Part shown: in pieces, positions 34,882 to 44,517 of the stretch
How positions within the stretch are numbered: position 1 is the first letter of the stretch
Layout: each line of letters begins with the position of its first letter
Assembly: GCA_963788965.1 (NCBI GenBank)
Contig: CAWBIK010000005.1
Coordinates: 1,922,001-1,986,000, forward strand
Origin: QHXQ01 sp963788965
Lineage (GTDB): Bacteria; Acidobacteriota; Blastocatellia; Pyrinomonadales; Pyrinomonadaceae
Length of the DNA: 64,000 bases
Direction: 5' to 3'
Notes under the pieces: generated by a model
Database searches by the model: none
Seen by the model: only the letters and a program-made list of their open reading frames with translations
Told to the model about the DNA's origin: nothing
Translations under genes and position numbers: made by a program

Positions 34882-34927
34882 GGCCGCAAGCAAATCTGAA
34901 AGGTGTGTTGTCGGCCGCGCGTGATTC

Positions 34928-36063
34928 ATGTTCAAGCGCATCACAGTTCTGATCTGCGCGCTCTTGGTCTGCGCGCTCGGCTTCTTCTTGGTTCGCATGT
35001 GGTGGCGACGCCCGCCGCCGCCAACCGCAGTCGGCTGGCGCGCCCATGTCGTCACGCTCGCGGGCGACGGCGCACCGCTCTTACGTGATGCGCCCGCTGC
35101 TGCCGCGACGCGCTTCGCCGATCCGTTCGGCCTCGCGCTCGCACCCGACGGCACGCTCTACATTGCCGACGGCGGCGATAGCAACTCGATCCGCAAACTG
35201 ACGCCGGACGGCGCGCTCACAAACATCGCCGGAGGCAGCGAAGGCTACGCAGACGGCGTAGGCCAGCCGCTGCCTTCAACACGCCTTCGGGCCTCGCGCT
35301 CGACGCAGACGGCAATCTCTACGTTGCCGACACGGGCAACAATCGCATACGCAAAGTCGCGCCCGACGGTCGGGTCACGACGCTCGCGGGCGACGGCACG
35401 GCCGGTTATGCGGACGGGCCGCGGCGCCGCGCGCAGTTCAACGCACCCGTGGGCGTCGCAGTCGATCCGAACGGGAACGTCTACGTCGCCGACACTTATA
35501 ACGACCGCATACGTTTGCTCACGCCCGCCGGTCAGGTCACCACGCTTGCCGGTGGCGCACAGCCCGGCTATGCGGACGGGCAAGGCGCGGCTGCGCTCTT
35601 TGACACGCCTTGTGGCATCGCCGTCAGCGCGAACGGCGAACTGCTCGTCGCGGACACGGGCAACAATCGCCTGCGCCGACTCAAGCCCGATGGGCAAGTG
35701 ACGACGTTGAACATCAACGCGCCCGCGAACGCAGAACCGTTCGACCTATCGCGCCCGGTCGGTTTGGCGCTAACGCATGACGGCTTCGTGTACGTTACAG
35801 AACTTAATCGCGGCCGCGTCACACAGGTTGCACCGGACGGCACGGCGCGCGTTATCGCAGGCGTCGGTTCAGGCTTCGCCGATGGCGACGGCTTGAGCGG
35901 CGCGCGTTTCAATCAACCCGCTGGGCTGGCGGTTGATCGCACGGGCGCGCTCTATGTGGCCGACGGCGCAAACTATCTAGTGCGCAAGTTGCTGCCCGCA
36001 CAGGCGCAGGCCGCGCTCGCAGAATCGGGCGGCGCAACAGGAGTTGCCACGCTTAACGTCTGA
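34928..36063 (+). CDS. NHL-repeat beta-propeller protein with N-terminal anchor, frameshifted
   Basis: A secreted or membrane-anchored six-bladed propeller. The N-terminus MFKRITVLICALLVCALGFF is a signal anchor. At least five repeats of the form PxGLALAPDGTLYIADxGNNxIRKxxPDG follow, e.g. GLALDADGNLYVADTGNNRI, GVAVDPNGNVYVADTYNDRI, GIAVSANGELLVADTGNNRL, GLAVDRTGALYVADGANYLV. A break near 35275 splits the second blade. NHL propellers bind ligands or partner proteins. Reading continues almost directly into the next gene; one missing C near 36060 would fuse them (NVLKCLARDALLWPLD), so both may be one polypeptide. Confidence 0.83.
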
Positions 36064-36068
36064 AGTGC

Positions 36069-37058
36069 TTGGCGCGCGACGCATTGCTGTGGCCGCTCGA
36101 CCCGCAGCAACAACCGCATGAAGTGTCGGCGACGATGGGCGAGGTGCGGGGCAGTTTCGATTCGACCGACAGCCGGGATCATCTGCATAGCGGCATCGAT
36201 GTCTTCGGCGTCTACGGGCAGACGGTGCGCGTGGTGCGGGCTGAGAAGGTCGCAGCGCCGTTGAGCAACTGGGGCTTCGGCAGTTTGAACGAAGGCTTGC
36301 GCGTCGGCATCATCTCATACATACACCAGCGCGTCGGGCGCGATCAGACTGACGGCATGTACGACGACGCGCGCTTCATGCCCGTGCGCGACGCCGCAGG
36401 CAAACTCGTGCGCGTGCGCGTGCGGCGCGGCACGCGCTTTAAGATCGGCGATGCACTCGGCACGATCAATCGCATGTATCATGTGCATCTGAACACAGGC
36501 CCGCCCGGCGCTGAGATCAACCCGCTCACGCTCGCGCCCGTCGGCTTTGCCGATCACATCGCGCCGCAGATCGAACGCGACGGCATTCAACTCTTTGACG
36601 ACACAGGTGCGCGCTTGACGGAACAGCAAGAGGGCCGGCTTGTCGTCGGGCGTGGGCGCGTGCGGATCGTGGTGGATGCGTTCGACCGCGTGGACGGGAA
36701 TCAGGCGCGGCGGCGATTGGGGCTGTACAGGTTGGGCTATCAGTTGTTGCACACGGACGGCACGCCCGCGCCCGGCTTCGACGTGCCGCGCATCAACATC
36801 GAGTTCAACCGGCTGCCGCCGGATGAAGATGCGCCCAAGCTCGCTTATGCGGACCAGAGCGGCATCACCGTCTATGGCAGCGCCGCCACCAAATTTTTTT
36901 ACGAGGTGACGAACGTTGTGCGCGACGGACGCGCCGCACAAGGGCGCTGGGATGCGGCACAACTGCCACCCGGCGATTACGTGCTGCGCATCTTCGCCGC
37001 CGACCTCGCCGGCAATCAAGCCGACAAGGGACGCGACGTGCCGATCACGATCAAGTAG
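36069..37058 (+). CDS. M23-like (LytM fold) domain protein, probably the C-terminal part of the NHL protein
   Basis: A 329-residue frame beginning at a TTG without a convincing ribosome site, six bases after the NHL stop. The segment VRGSFDSTDSRDHLHSGIDVFGVYGQTVRVVRAEKV (read in pieces) resembles the HxxGxDI core of M23 peptidases. YHVHLNTGPPGAEINPLT resembles the HxH strand. Zn ligands are only partly conserved, so activity is doubtful. The C-terminal third looks like Ig-type beta strands ending LRIFAADLAGNQADKGRDVPI. No family name can be given with certainty. Confidence 0.65.
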   Translation: MARDALLWPLDPQQQPHEVSATMGEVRGSFDSTDSRDHLHSGIDVFGVYGQTVRVVRAEKVAAPLSNWGFGSLNEGLRVGIISYIHQRVGRDQTDGMYDDARFMPVRDAAGKLVRVRVRRGTRFKIGDALGTINRMYHVHLNTGPPGAEINPLTLAPVGFADHIAPQIERDGIQLFDDTGARLTEQQEGRLVVGRGRVRIVVDAFDRVDGNQARRRLGLYRLGYQLLHTDGTPAPGFDVPRINIEFNRLPPDEDAPKLAYADQSGITVYGSAATKFFYEVTNVVRDGRAAQGRWDAAQLPPGDYVLRIFAADLAGNQADKGRDVPITIK

Positions 37059-37122
37059 TCGGGCACGCGTTCGTTAAGTAAGTGGTGAACGTGCGATGCG
37101 CTGATAGCGACAGTTACATCAT

Positions 37123-37665
37123 ATGCAGAGATCAGTCACAACCTATTATCTTGAGATGGCTGCACCGGACGAGTTGCGACCGGCGCGTGAGGTCGGTGCG
37201 GAGTTTGAACTGCGACAAGCGCGTATCCCTGCGCCGGAACTCAACCGCTTTCTTTACACGGCGGTGGGCGGCGACTGGTTCTGGATTGATCGCCTGAGTT
37301 GGACCTATCAACAATGGCTCGACTATCTGAGCCAGCCTGAGATCGAGACGTGGGTGGGTTATCTCGACGGCACACCGGCCGGTTACTTCGAGTTGGAACG
37401 ACAGGCCGGCGACGATGTGGAGTTGGCTTACTTCGGCCTGCTGCCGCAGTTCATCGGGCGCGGGCTTGGCGGGCTGCTGTTGACCAGAGCCGTCGAGCGC
37501 GCGTGGGCGATGGGTGCGCGCCGCGTCTGGTTGCACACCTGCACGCTCGACAGTCCCGTCGCATTGGCCGGCTACAAGGCGCGCGGCTTTCGCGTCTACA
37601 GGGAAGAGACAGAGGAAAAGGAACTGCCCGACGAGTCGCCGGGAGCTTGGCCCGGTGCGCGTTGA
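37123..37665 (+). CDS. GNAT family N-acetyltransferase
   Basis: A 180-residue acetyltransferase. The acetyl-CoA motif A is ELAYFGLLPQFIGRGLGGLLLTRAVERAW, with Q-x-x-G-R-G-L-G as the pyrophosphate loop. Motif B follows with RRVWLHTCTLDSPVALAGYKARGFRVY. An insert with WTYQQWLDYLSQPEIETWVGYLDG lies before it. The start is the ATG at 37123; 64 bases separate it from the preceding gene. The acceptor is unknown. Confidence 0.88.
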   Translation: MQRSVTTYYLEMAAPDELRPAREVGAEFELRQARIPAPELNRFLYTAVGGDWFWIDRLSWTYQQWLDYLSQPEIETWVGYLDGTPAGYFELERQAGDDVELAYFGLLPQFIGRGLGGLLLTRAVERAWAMGARRVWLHTCTLDSPVALAGYKARGFRVYREETEEKELPDESPGAWPGAR

Positions 37666-37696
37666 AGCCGCGACGACGGGACACGTTGCGTCGAAC

Positions 37697-38086
37697 TTAT
37701 CGCTTGCGTGTGAGGATGGCAGAAGCCGACACGTCGGTCGTGCCCGGATAAGAGTAGCGAAATGCGATCTGGCGGCCGTTCAAGCGTTCGATCACGATGT
37801 GGCCTTGGTCCGCACAATCTTAACCGGCCGTGATGCGCTCGCGGAATCTGGCCCGGTTCGCGTTGATGCTGACGAGCCGCCAACGCCCGCCGCAGTTGAG
37901 CGACGGATATTCAATCAGGTAGCTACGACCGCGTACCTTGAGGCTCATCGTCCAAGTGCTATTGGTATCGATCTGATAGCCCGTCCCTTCCCATTGCCCG
38001 CGCAACCAAGCGCCCGCTCTCGTCTGCGCTGAAGCAACGGACGCAAGGCAAATGATTAAACAGATAGTGGCGACAAGTTTACGCAT
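37697..38086 (-). CDS. Small secreted protein of unknown function, frameshifted
   Basis: About 129 residues. The ATG at 38086 gives a signal peptide MRKLVATICLIICLASVASA, then QTRAGAWLRGQWEGTGYQID, WTMSLKVRGRSYLIEYPSLNCGGRW and ARFRERITAG. A break near 37825 leads to CADQGHIVIERLNGRQIAF and a C-terminal ASAILTRKR, stop TAA 37699-37697. WxGxGYQ plus IEYPSLNCGGxW looks like a small beta-barrel that occurs in many secreted bacterial proteins. I do not recognise a named family. It lies between a GNAT and an SDR. Confidence 0.68.
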
Positions 38087-38117
38087 TGTGTCCCGGTGTC
38101 TTCGTGGTTGAAGTTGT

Positions 38118-38907
38118 TCAGAGCAGAGAGCGAATCCAGCCGCCGTCAACGGGGATGGACGTGCCCGTGATGTAAGCTGCGCGTTCCGAAGCGAGGAAGG
38201 CTGCGAGCGCGGCGAACTCGCGCGGTTCGGCGAGCCGGCGCGCGGGAATCTCGGCTTCGAGGCGCGCGGTAAACTCGGCCGGTGTGATGCCATCGCGCGC
38301 GGCCATGACCTGCGCCAGTTCTTCAATGCGCTCGGTGCGTGTATAGCCGGGCATGAGGTTGTTGACCGTGATGCCGAAGGCGGCGACCTCGTTGGCGAGC
38401 GTGCGCGCAAAGCCCGTCACAGCGGCGCGCAGGCTGTTCGACAACATCAGATTATCCACCGGCTGCTTGACGGCAATCGACGTGATGTTCAGGATGCGCC
38501 CCCAACGCCGCGCCTTCATGCCCGGCAACACGGCGCGCGTCAACTCAAGCACGCTCGTCAAAGTGAGTTGTGTCGCCGCGGCCCACATCTCACGGCTGAG
38601 GCTGTCGAAGTGGCCGGGGCGGCCCGCCCGTATTCGTGACTAGAATATCAATCCGGCCGAAGCGTTCGAGTCCGGCCGCGACCACACGCGCCGCGTCTTC
38701 GTTCACTGACACGTCGGCCACGACGCCGACGACGGGCACGCCCGCTGTCTGCGTGATGTGCGCGCACGTTTCATCGAGCGCCTCACGCCCGCGCGCGCAG
38801 AGGACCAGCGCACAGCCTTCGGCCGCTAACTCTTCGGCGACCGCGCGTCCAAGTCCGCGACTCGCGGCCGCGACGAGTGCGACCTTATCTCTAATCCTTA
38901 GGTCCAT
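38118..38907 (-). CDS. SDR family oxidoreductase, frameshifted
   Basis: An SDR of about 262 residues: VALVAAASRGLGRAVAEELA (cofactor loop with AAASRGLG, the variant found in BKR-like proteins), ILVTNTGGPP in place of NNAG, then after a break near 38615 ILNITSIAVKQPVDNLMLSNSLR with Ser-x-x-Arg in place of Tyr-x-x-x-Lys. The YxxxK motif is absent, so this belongs to the SDR subgroup with a degenerate active site (NTGGP type). It is preceded by a cupin gene with a three-base gap and is likely co-transcribed. Confidence 0.83.
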
Positions 38908-38909
38908 CG

Positions 38910-39284
38910 CTACCCCCGGCGCAAATAGTCGTCCGTCTTGTCGAGCCAGTCTTGCCGGGGCGGGCTGAAGATGTCCACGTCGAGCGTGTCTTCGAGCGCC
39001 TCGGCCTTGTGCGGTACGTGCGAAGGGATGCAGAGCACTTCGCCTGCGCCCACGTCTATGACCTCGGCTTCGTCCGCGCCGATCCAGAAGCGTAGCGCGC
39101 CTTCGAGGATGTAGGTCAACTGCTCGTTCTCGTGCGCGTGGCGCGGCACAATCGAGCCTTGCTTGAGATAGACGTGCGCCAGCATGATGCGCTCGCCCGT
39201 GATCAAGCGTCGTTCAAGCGTCTCGGACAGACGCTCCTTCGGCATGTCGGCCCAACGATGCAAGGTGACTTGACCTTGTGCCAT
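38910..39284 (-). CDS. Cupin domain-containing protein
   Basis: A 124-residue single-cupin protein. Cupin motif 1 is IVPRHAHENEQLTYILEGALRFWIG with metal ligands His, His and Glu (HAHENEQ). Motif 2 is EVLCIPSHVPHKAEAL with the fourth ligand His. Its tail is DVDIFSPPRQDWLDKTDDYLRRG, which is common in small cupins adjacent to SDRs. It precedes the SDR by three bases. The function is unknown; a small dioxygenase or isomerase is possible. Confidence 0.88.
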   Translation of the reverse strand: MAQGQVTLHRWADMPKERLSETLERRLITGERIMLAHVYLKQGSIVPRHAHENEQLTYILEGALRFWIGADEAEVIDVGAGEVLCIPSHVPHKAEALEDTLDVDIFSPPRQDWLDKTDDYLRRG

Positions 39285-39323
39285 TTGCTCCTCCTCATAA
39301 AGTAAAAGCGCCCGACATAATTA

Positions 39324-39380
39324 ACCACAAAGACACGCAGACACAAAGCCGGGGCTTCGTGTCTGCGTGTCTTTGTGGCT
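39324..39380. repeat. Palindromic ACAAAGACAC-type repeat downstream of the second Oar gene
   Basis: Arms 39324-39350 and 39353-39380 share a perfect 20-bp core (CCACAAAGACACGCAGACAC and its complement) and almost no loop. It lies after the minus-strand Oar stop (39406) and before the cupin gene, so it could end the receptor transcript. Related copies are at 49576, 54278 and 56212, and a single arm at 33901-33930. Confidence 0.8.
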
Positions 39381-39405
39381 ACTACTTGAGCCGGACGCGC
39401 TTTTG

Positions 39406-42400
39406 TTAGAACAGGAACTTGACGCCGAGTTGTGCGCGGCGCGCGTAGTTGTCCTGATTCGACGCGCTGATAGCGCCGAAGTTGTTGGCCGTCTGGCTGA
39501 CAACCGGGGCGGGGAAGTACGGTTCGTTGAACGCGTTGATGACTTCAAACCGTAGTTGAATCTTCATGTTCTCGCGCAGCGGAATGTCCTTCTTGAGCGA
39601 CAGGTCAACGTTCTTGATGTAGTCGCGGCGGACGGTGCTGAAGCGGTAGGGCAACGTGCGCAAGTGGCTGACCGGCGTGGCGGCGGTGATCGCAGCGTTC
39701 TGCGCGGCGGTCCGCTGCGCCGTCGTGGCCGTGTCAACCGTCACGCCGGTCGGCAGGAACGTCGGCCAATCATAGAACGATTGGAACGCGGCGGTGTTGA
39801 ACCAACGGTTCGTGCCGCGCTGGTCGGACGGGATCGCTATGTCGCCGCCCCGGTAGAAGAGATCGCCGGAGGTGTTGCCGCTCGTCGCGTTGAACGAGCC
39901 GAACGCGATGGGGAAGCCGCTTTGCAGTTGCACCGTGCCGCCGATCTGCCAACCGCCGACGAGCGCGTTCGTCAACCAGTTCGCGTCCGCGAAGAACGTG
40001 TGCCCCTTGCCGAACGGGAACTCGTACATGGCGCTGAGCGAAATCCTGTGCGGTGAATCCTGATCGGAGATCATGCGCGTCGGCGTCGGCGTCGCCCGCG
40101 TTCAGGTACTCGGTGGCCTGAATCCATTTCGACCAGGTGTAGCTGGTCTGCACGGTGTAGCCTTTGGAGAAATGTTTTTGCAGACTGAACTGACCGGAGT
40201 GATACCACGACTTGCCGTCGTTGTTCGTCGTCGTGATGTCGCCGAACTGCGGGAACGGACGTAACAACTGCGCGCGCGATGGTCGTTTGACGACGCGCCG
40301 GGAATCAGCCCCGCGAACGGGTTGAGATTCGACAGCGAAGTCGTCAGGAGTGCTGTTGTTGGTATTCATCGCGGCGCGTGCGCGAGTTGTCTGTGTTCAA
40401 GAACGCATTGGGCAGCGCGTTGATGTTGCGCACGATCTCGATGTTGTAGCCGTAGTTGCCGACATACGTGGCTTCGGCGACCCAGCCGCCCGGCAGTTCA
40501 CGCTGCACGCCGATTTGCCAGCGCGCTTGCTTCGAGACTTTCGGGTTCTGATTGAAGAACGAGATGGCTTGACCCAGAGCGGTCTGCCGGCCCAGCGAAT
40601 TGCCGACGGGTTCTTGAATGGTCGTGTTGGCGAACGGCGTGGACAGCGTATAAGGGATCGGCGCGCCGAAGGCGTTGAAGGTTGTCTGCGCCGTCGTGGT
40701 GCTGCGTGTAGCCGGGCTGGATCACGTCGCCGCGCCGCTCGCCGAGGAAGCCGGCGAACAGGCCGAAGCCGCCGCGCACGACTGTCTTGTCGTTCCATTG
40801 ATAAGCGAACCCGGCGCGCGGCAGGAAGGTGTTCTTCGGCGTCTGATACAACCCGCTGCCCGTGTCTTTGCCCGCGAACAGTAGCCCGCCCTTGACGCTG
40901 AACGTCGTCGGGTCGATGCCTTGAGATCGGTCTTGAGCGCCGTTAGATTGGCTCTGGCGGCCGCCTGGATGGGCTGCGTGTAGCTGAAGTCGAAGCCGGA
41001 CGACGCTCTTGTTCTTCCGTTCGACCAGCGGCGTTTCAACTTCATAACGCAAGCCGAGGTTGAGCGTCAGCTTGTTGTTGACCCGAAAGTCGTCTTGCAC
41101 GAAGAAGCCCCACGTCTTTGAATACTCGGAGTAGTCCGCGCGGCGCACGATGTTGAGCGTCGTCGGATAGCCGAGCAGGAACGAGGCGAACGCCTGCAAC
41201 CCGTTCGTGTCGGTACTGGTGGCGCTGCTCTGGCGCGTGTAGGTGTTGTCGAAGATGAACTGCCCCGTCTGGTCGTTGCTGCTGAACAGAGTCGTCTTCG
41301 CGGTAGATGCGCAACTCGCTGCCGAACTTCACGGAATGCTTGTCCAGCGATTTGTTCACGGTCGCGGAGAACGAGTGGCTGCCCACGGGTCTGAACTCGT
41401 TCGACATGCCGTTGCCCAAGATCGTGTTGGCGGGAAAATCGAAACGCGGGAAACGTCTGATGTCGGCCGGGATCAAGTTATTGTACGAAGCGGGGAAGCC
41501 CAACTGCGTCAGGTCGAAGCCGCGCGCGTCCAACTCTTGATCCTGCCCGCGAATGAAGCGATTGTAACCGTAACGAACGTTGAGCACCGTGGTCGCATTA
41601 AACGTGTGCACGTCGTCAATCACACCTTGCTGCGATTTGAACAGGAAGTTGACGCCCGTGTAAGCCGTGCCGGTGTAATCGTTGTAGATGCTGTTGCGGT
41701 CGTACCAACTGCCGCGCACGAACATGCGGTTGCGCTCGGAGACGTTCTGATCGATGCGGAACGTGTAGTTGTTGTAAGGCTGCGTCTTCTCCGTTAAGGT
41801 CGAGTCGAAGATGTTGCCTAAGAGGCCCGCCTGCTTGGGCAGCGAGTAGTAAGTCAGAATCGCCTTCGCCACGGGGTTGATGCGCGCCGCCGGGATGACG
41901 TTATTGGCGAACGCTTGGCCGGTGTAGACAGGCGCTTGCGCCGTGCCGGTGTTGACGCGCGTGAGCGGATCAGTAGATCGTGACGCCGGAGGCCGGAGAA
42001 GTCGCCGTTGCGCAGGGCCGGCGTCGGCACGAAGACGCTGTTGCCGGCGTCGAAGCGCGGGCGCGAGTCGCGTATGCCTTCATAACCAAACAGGAAGAAG
42101 GTCTTGTCTTTGCCGTTGTAGACCTTCGGAATCCGCACTGGCCCGCTGATGCTGAAGCCGGGGCGGTTCGAGAACGAGAACGGGCGGCCTGCCCTCTGGC
42201 TTTGCCGAAGAAGTCGTTGGCGGCGATGCCGCCCGGCTCGATCCAGTAGTAGGCCGAGCCGTGGAAGTCGTTCGTGCCGGACTTGATACTGATGCTCGTC
42301 ACGCCGCCTTCGGTGTTGCCGAACTGCGCATCGAAGGTCGCCGTCTGCACCTTGAACTCCTGCACAATGTCGCTCGGCGGCACATAGGTCGCAATCACCT

Positions 42401-43049
42401 CGTTGGCGTTGGCGGTCGCAGTGCTCGGCGCACCGTCGATCAACAGGTCGCTGCGGTTGCCGCGTGTGCCGTCAACGGCATAACCGACGATGTGCGTCGG
42501 CTCGAACGGGCGATCCAAGCGGGTGCTGCCCGTATAGGTCACGCCGGACGACAGACCCATCAACGTGTAAGGATCACCGTGGACCAACGGGAGTTCCGCC
42601 ACACGTTTCTGATCGAGCGTCTGCCCCAGATTGGCGTCTGACGTATTCAGCGCGGGCGCATCGGACGTGACCGTCACAGTCTCTTGCGTGCCGCCGACTT
42701 CGAGCGCGATGTCGAGGTCGCGCGTCTCGCCGATCTGAAGCACAACGCCGTCGCGCAGGTAACGCTTGAAGCCCGCAACCTCGACCACGATCTGATAAGT
42801 ACCCGACAGTAGATAAGGGGCTTGAAATAGGCCGTCGTCATTGGTCGTCAGCGTGACGGTCGTGCCGCGCGCCGTGTCTGAAATTTTAACGAGTGCCGCC
42901 GGCACAGCCGCCTTGTTCGGATCGCTCACCGTGCCGGTGATCTTGCCGCGCGTCTCCTGTGCGGCCAGCGATACGGGGACGACAAGGAGCAACAGGACGG
43001 GCAAAAGGGCTGCGCACAGACGCGCCGCATGACTAATTCTCGATCTCAT
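39406..43049 (-). CDS. Oar-like TonB-dependent receptor with carboxypeptidase-regulatory domain, frameshifted
   Basis: A second outer-membrane Oar-type protein of about 1,210 residues. The ATG at 43049 (AGGAG upstream) opens with signal peptide MRSRISHAARLCAALLPVLL ending near LAAQE. Next come KITGTVSDPNKAAVPAALVKI and QAPYLLSGTYQIVVEVAGFKR (carboxypeptidase-regulatory fold). The plug region has VGGTQETVTVTSDAPALNTSD, LLIDGAPSTATANANEVIA and SDIVQEFKVQTATFDAQFGN. Barrel segments continue through about seven frame breaks to the C-terminal NYARRAQLGVKFLF. It differs clearly from the 30485 copy and lacks the TetR-type operator. The ligand is unknown. Confidence 0.88.
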
Positions 43050-43073
43050 CTCTCATCTCCTATCTGGTGGAAG

Positions 43074-43540
43074 GCTATAGGCAATTATTAGCTGCGACAG
43101 AAGTTCCGCTGCTTTTCAAGGGCATTTGCCGACGACTTATGCTGCGTGGGCCAATTCGTCTACCCTGCAATGTCATGGTTTGACCAATTACCCTGCTGGT
43201 TCTGTGTGGGCAGCCTGCTGACGGACGACGAAGGAAGCACGCCTGATCTGGACAAAGACTGTCCGCAGCAGATAGATTCTTGGATACGTTGGCTAAAACT
43301 CAGGTTCGAGCAAGTTACCCTAAGAAAATGGGCGTAACTTAAGTGCGCTCCGACCGAAACGAGGGCGGGCGCATTATCGGTCAAGCGGTTAACTCTGTCA
43401 AGATTTATTTTGACCAATCGCTTGCCCGCAGGGGCAAGGGTAAGACCACCGAAAGTGTTACCGGGAACATAAAGGCAAATGGCTATATTGCCGGTCATAC
43501 AAAGCCGATTCAGCCTGTAATTGGGCGTGGGGTACGGGCT
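43074..43540. other. Intergenic region with no recognised gene
   Basis: About 470 bases of lower GC than the surroundings between the second Oar gene and the HExxH protein. Short ORFs on both strands (up to 131 residues) match no family I know and lack convincing starts. The phrase TTTGACCAAT occurs twice. Apart from the terminator at 43548 I see nothing to annotate. Confidence 0.4.
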
Positions 43541-43573
43541 AAAATAAAGCGCCACCGGGGTTGCGGCGGCGCT
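43541..43573 (-). terminator. Intrinsic terminator of the HExxH protein gene
   Basis: AGCGCC (43548-43553) and GGCGCT (43568-43573) form the base of a GC-rich stem. On the minus strand the stem is followed by TTATTTT. It sits about 65 bases after the stop at 43639. Confidence 0.7.
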
Positions 43574-43638
43574 TAGCCCGGCGGCGCGGAGTTCTTCGAT
43601 GAAGTCGATTTTAGGGCGGAAACGTTGCGGTCAGAGCT

Positions 43639-44394
43639 TTACTGGGCGAGTTGATCAAACCGCTCGGCGTAGTCTTTCGCGTACAACTCGACCGTCCGGC
43701 GGATGCGCGTGAAGAGGGCGCGCTGCTCGCTGGCGTCGGTAATGCGGTCGCGCAGGTAGAGCATGGCATTGACCTCGCCCCAGTACTCACGGTTTTCCCA
43801 TATTTCCACGGGCGTGCCGCCCATCTGCTGCGCCAGTTCGAGCAAGCGCGGGTCTTGTGTGTTGCGGCCGTTGCTGAGCAGGATTTGGTTGTAGGTGGGG
43901 ATCAGTTGATTCTGTAAGCGATAGAGCGCGCCGTTGACGCTGGCGGCCTGTTTGACGTGCCCGAACTCGTGCGCGATCTTGGCCGCTGCCAGCATGCTGC
44001 CGCTGGTGACGGGCGCGAGCGGGGCCAGCGAGTTCATCACCGGATAATAGATCGGGTCGGGATAGCCTTCATCTATGCGCGAACCGAGGCTGATGGTGGC
44101 AGCGACGAGATTGCCTTCGTCGTCCCACTTGTATTTGCTCGTGCCCGCGCCGTGGCGTTCGTCGTCGGACATGGTGACGGTCAACGTAAACCGTGCGTCT
44201 TGCGCGTAGAGGGCCCACTGGTTGCGCCCGGTTTCGGTGGACAAGAAGTCGGCCTTCCACGCCTGATAGCGATCTTTATATTTATCGGGAATGACTTCTT
44301 TGATACCGCCGTGCGGCTCGGCGCGCAACGGGAGCGCAAGCCAACACAGCGTAATGAACAGGACGAGGCAGCAAGGGGTACGCAGTATCCTCAT
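43639..44394 (-). CDS. Putative secreted HExxH metallopeptidase-like protein
   Basis: A 251-residue intact protein. The signal peptide is MRILRTPCCLVLFITLCWLA ending near LRAEP. Residues around 150-160 read AAAKIAHEFGHVKQAAS, an HExxH zinc-binding helix. A possible third ligand Glu lies in ENREYWGEVNAMLYLRD (about residue 208), giving a gluzincin-like spacing. The gene stands alone with its own terminator. I do not recognise the family; a peptidase or a non-catalytic DUF4157-like zincin are both possible. Confidence 0.72.
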   Translation of the reverse strand: MRILRTPCCLVLFITLCWLALPLRAEPHGGIKEVIPDKYKDRYQAWKADFLSTETGRNQWALYAQDARFTLTVTMSDDERHGAGTSKYKWDDEGNLVAATISLGSRIDEGYPDPIYYPVMNSLAPLAPVTSGSMLAAAKIAHEFGHVKQAASVNGALYRLQNQLIPTYNQILLSNGRNTQDPRLLELAQQMGGTPVEIWENREYWGEVNAMLYLRDRITDASEQRALFTRIRRTVELYAKDYAERFDQLAQ

Positions 44395-44517
44395 GGAACT
44401 TGTCTCCGGAGTTCTGGTGCGGCCGACCCTGAAATCGTCTTAACTGGCGTGAGGCTAATTAATGACCATCTGCGTTGATAAGTCAATAACTTTTTGTCAC
44501 GCGCGCACGGCCGAAGT

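Noticed and set aside
36069..37058. An active M23 endopeptidase
   Set aside because: Only part of the HxxxD and HxH ligand pattern can be seen, so catalytic activity is not supported.
43160..43555. Frames of 131 (minus) and 63 (plus) codons in the gap after the second Oar gene
   Set aside because: No family similarity, no ribosome site and no conserved pattern; the minus frame also runs through the terminator of the neighbouring gene.
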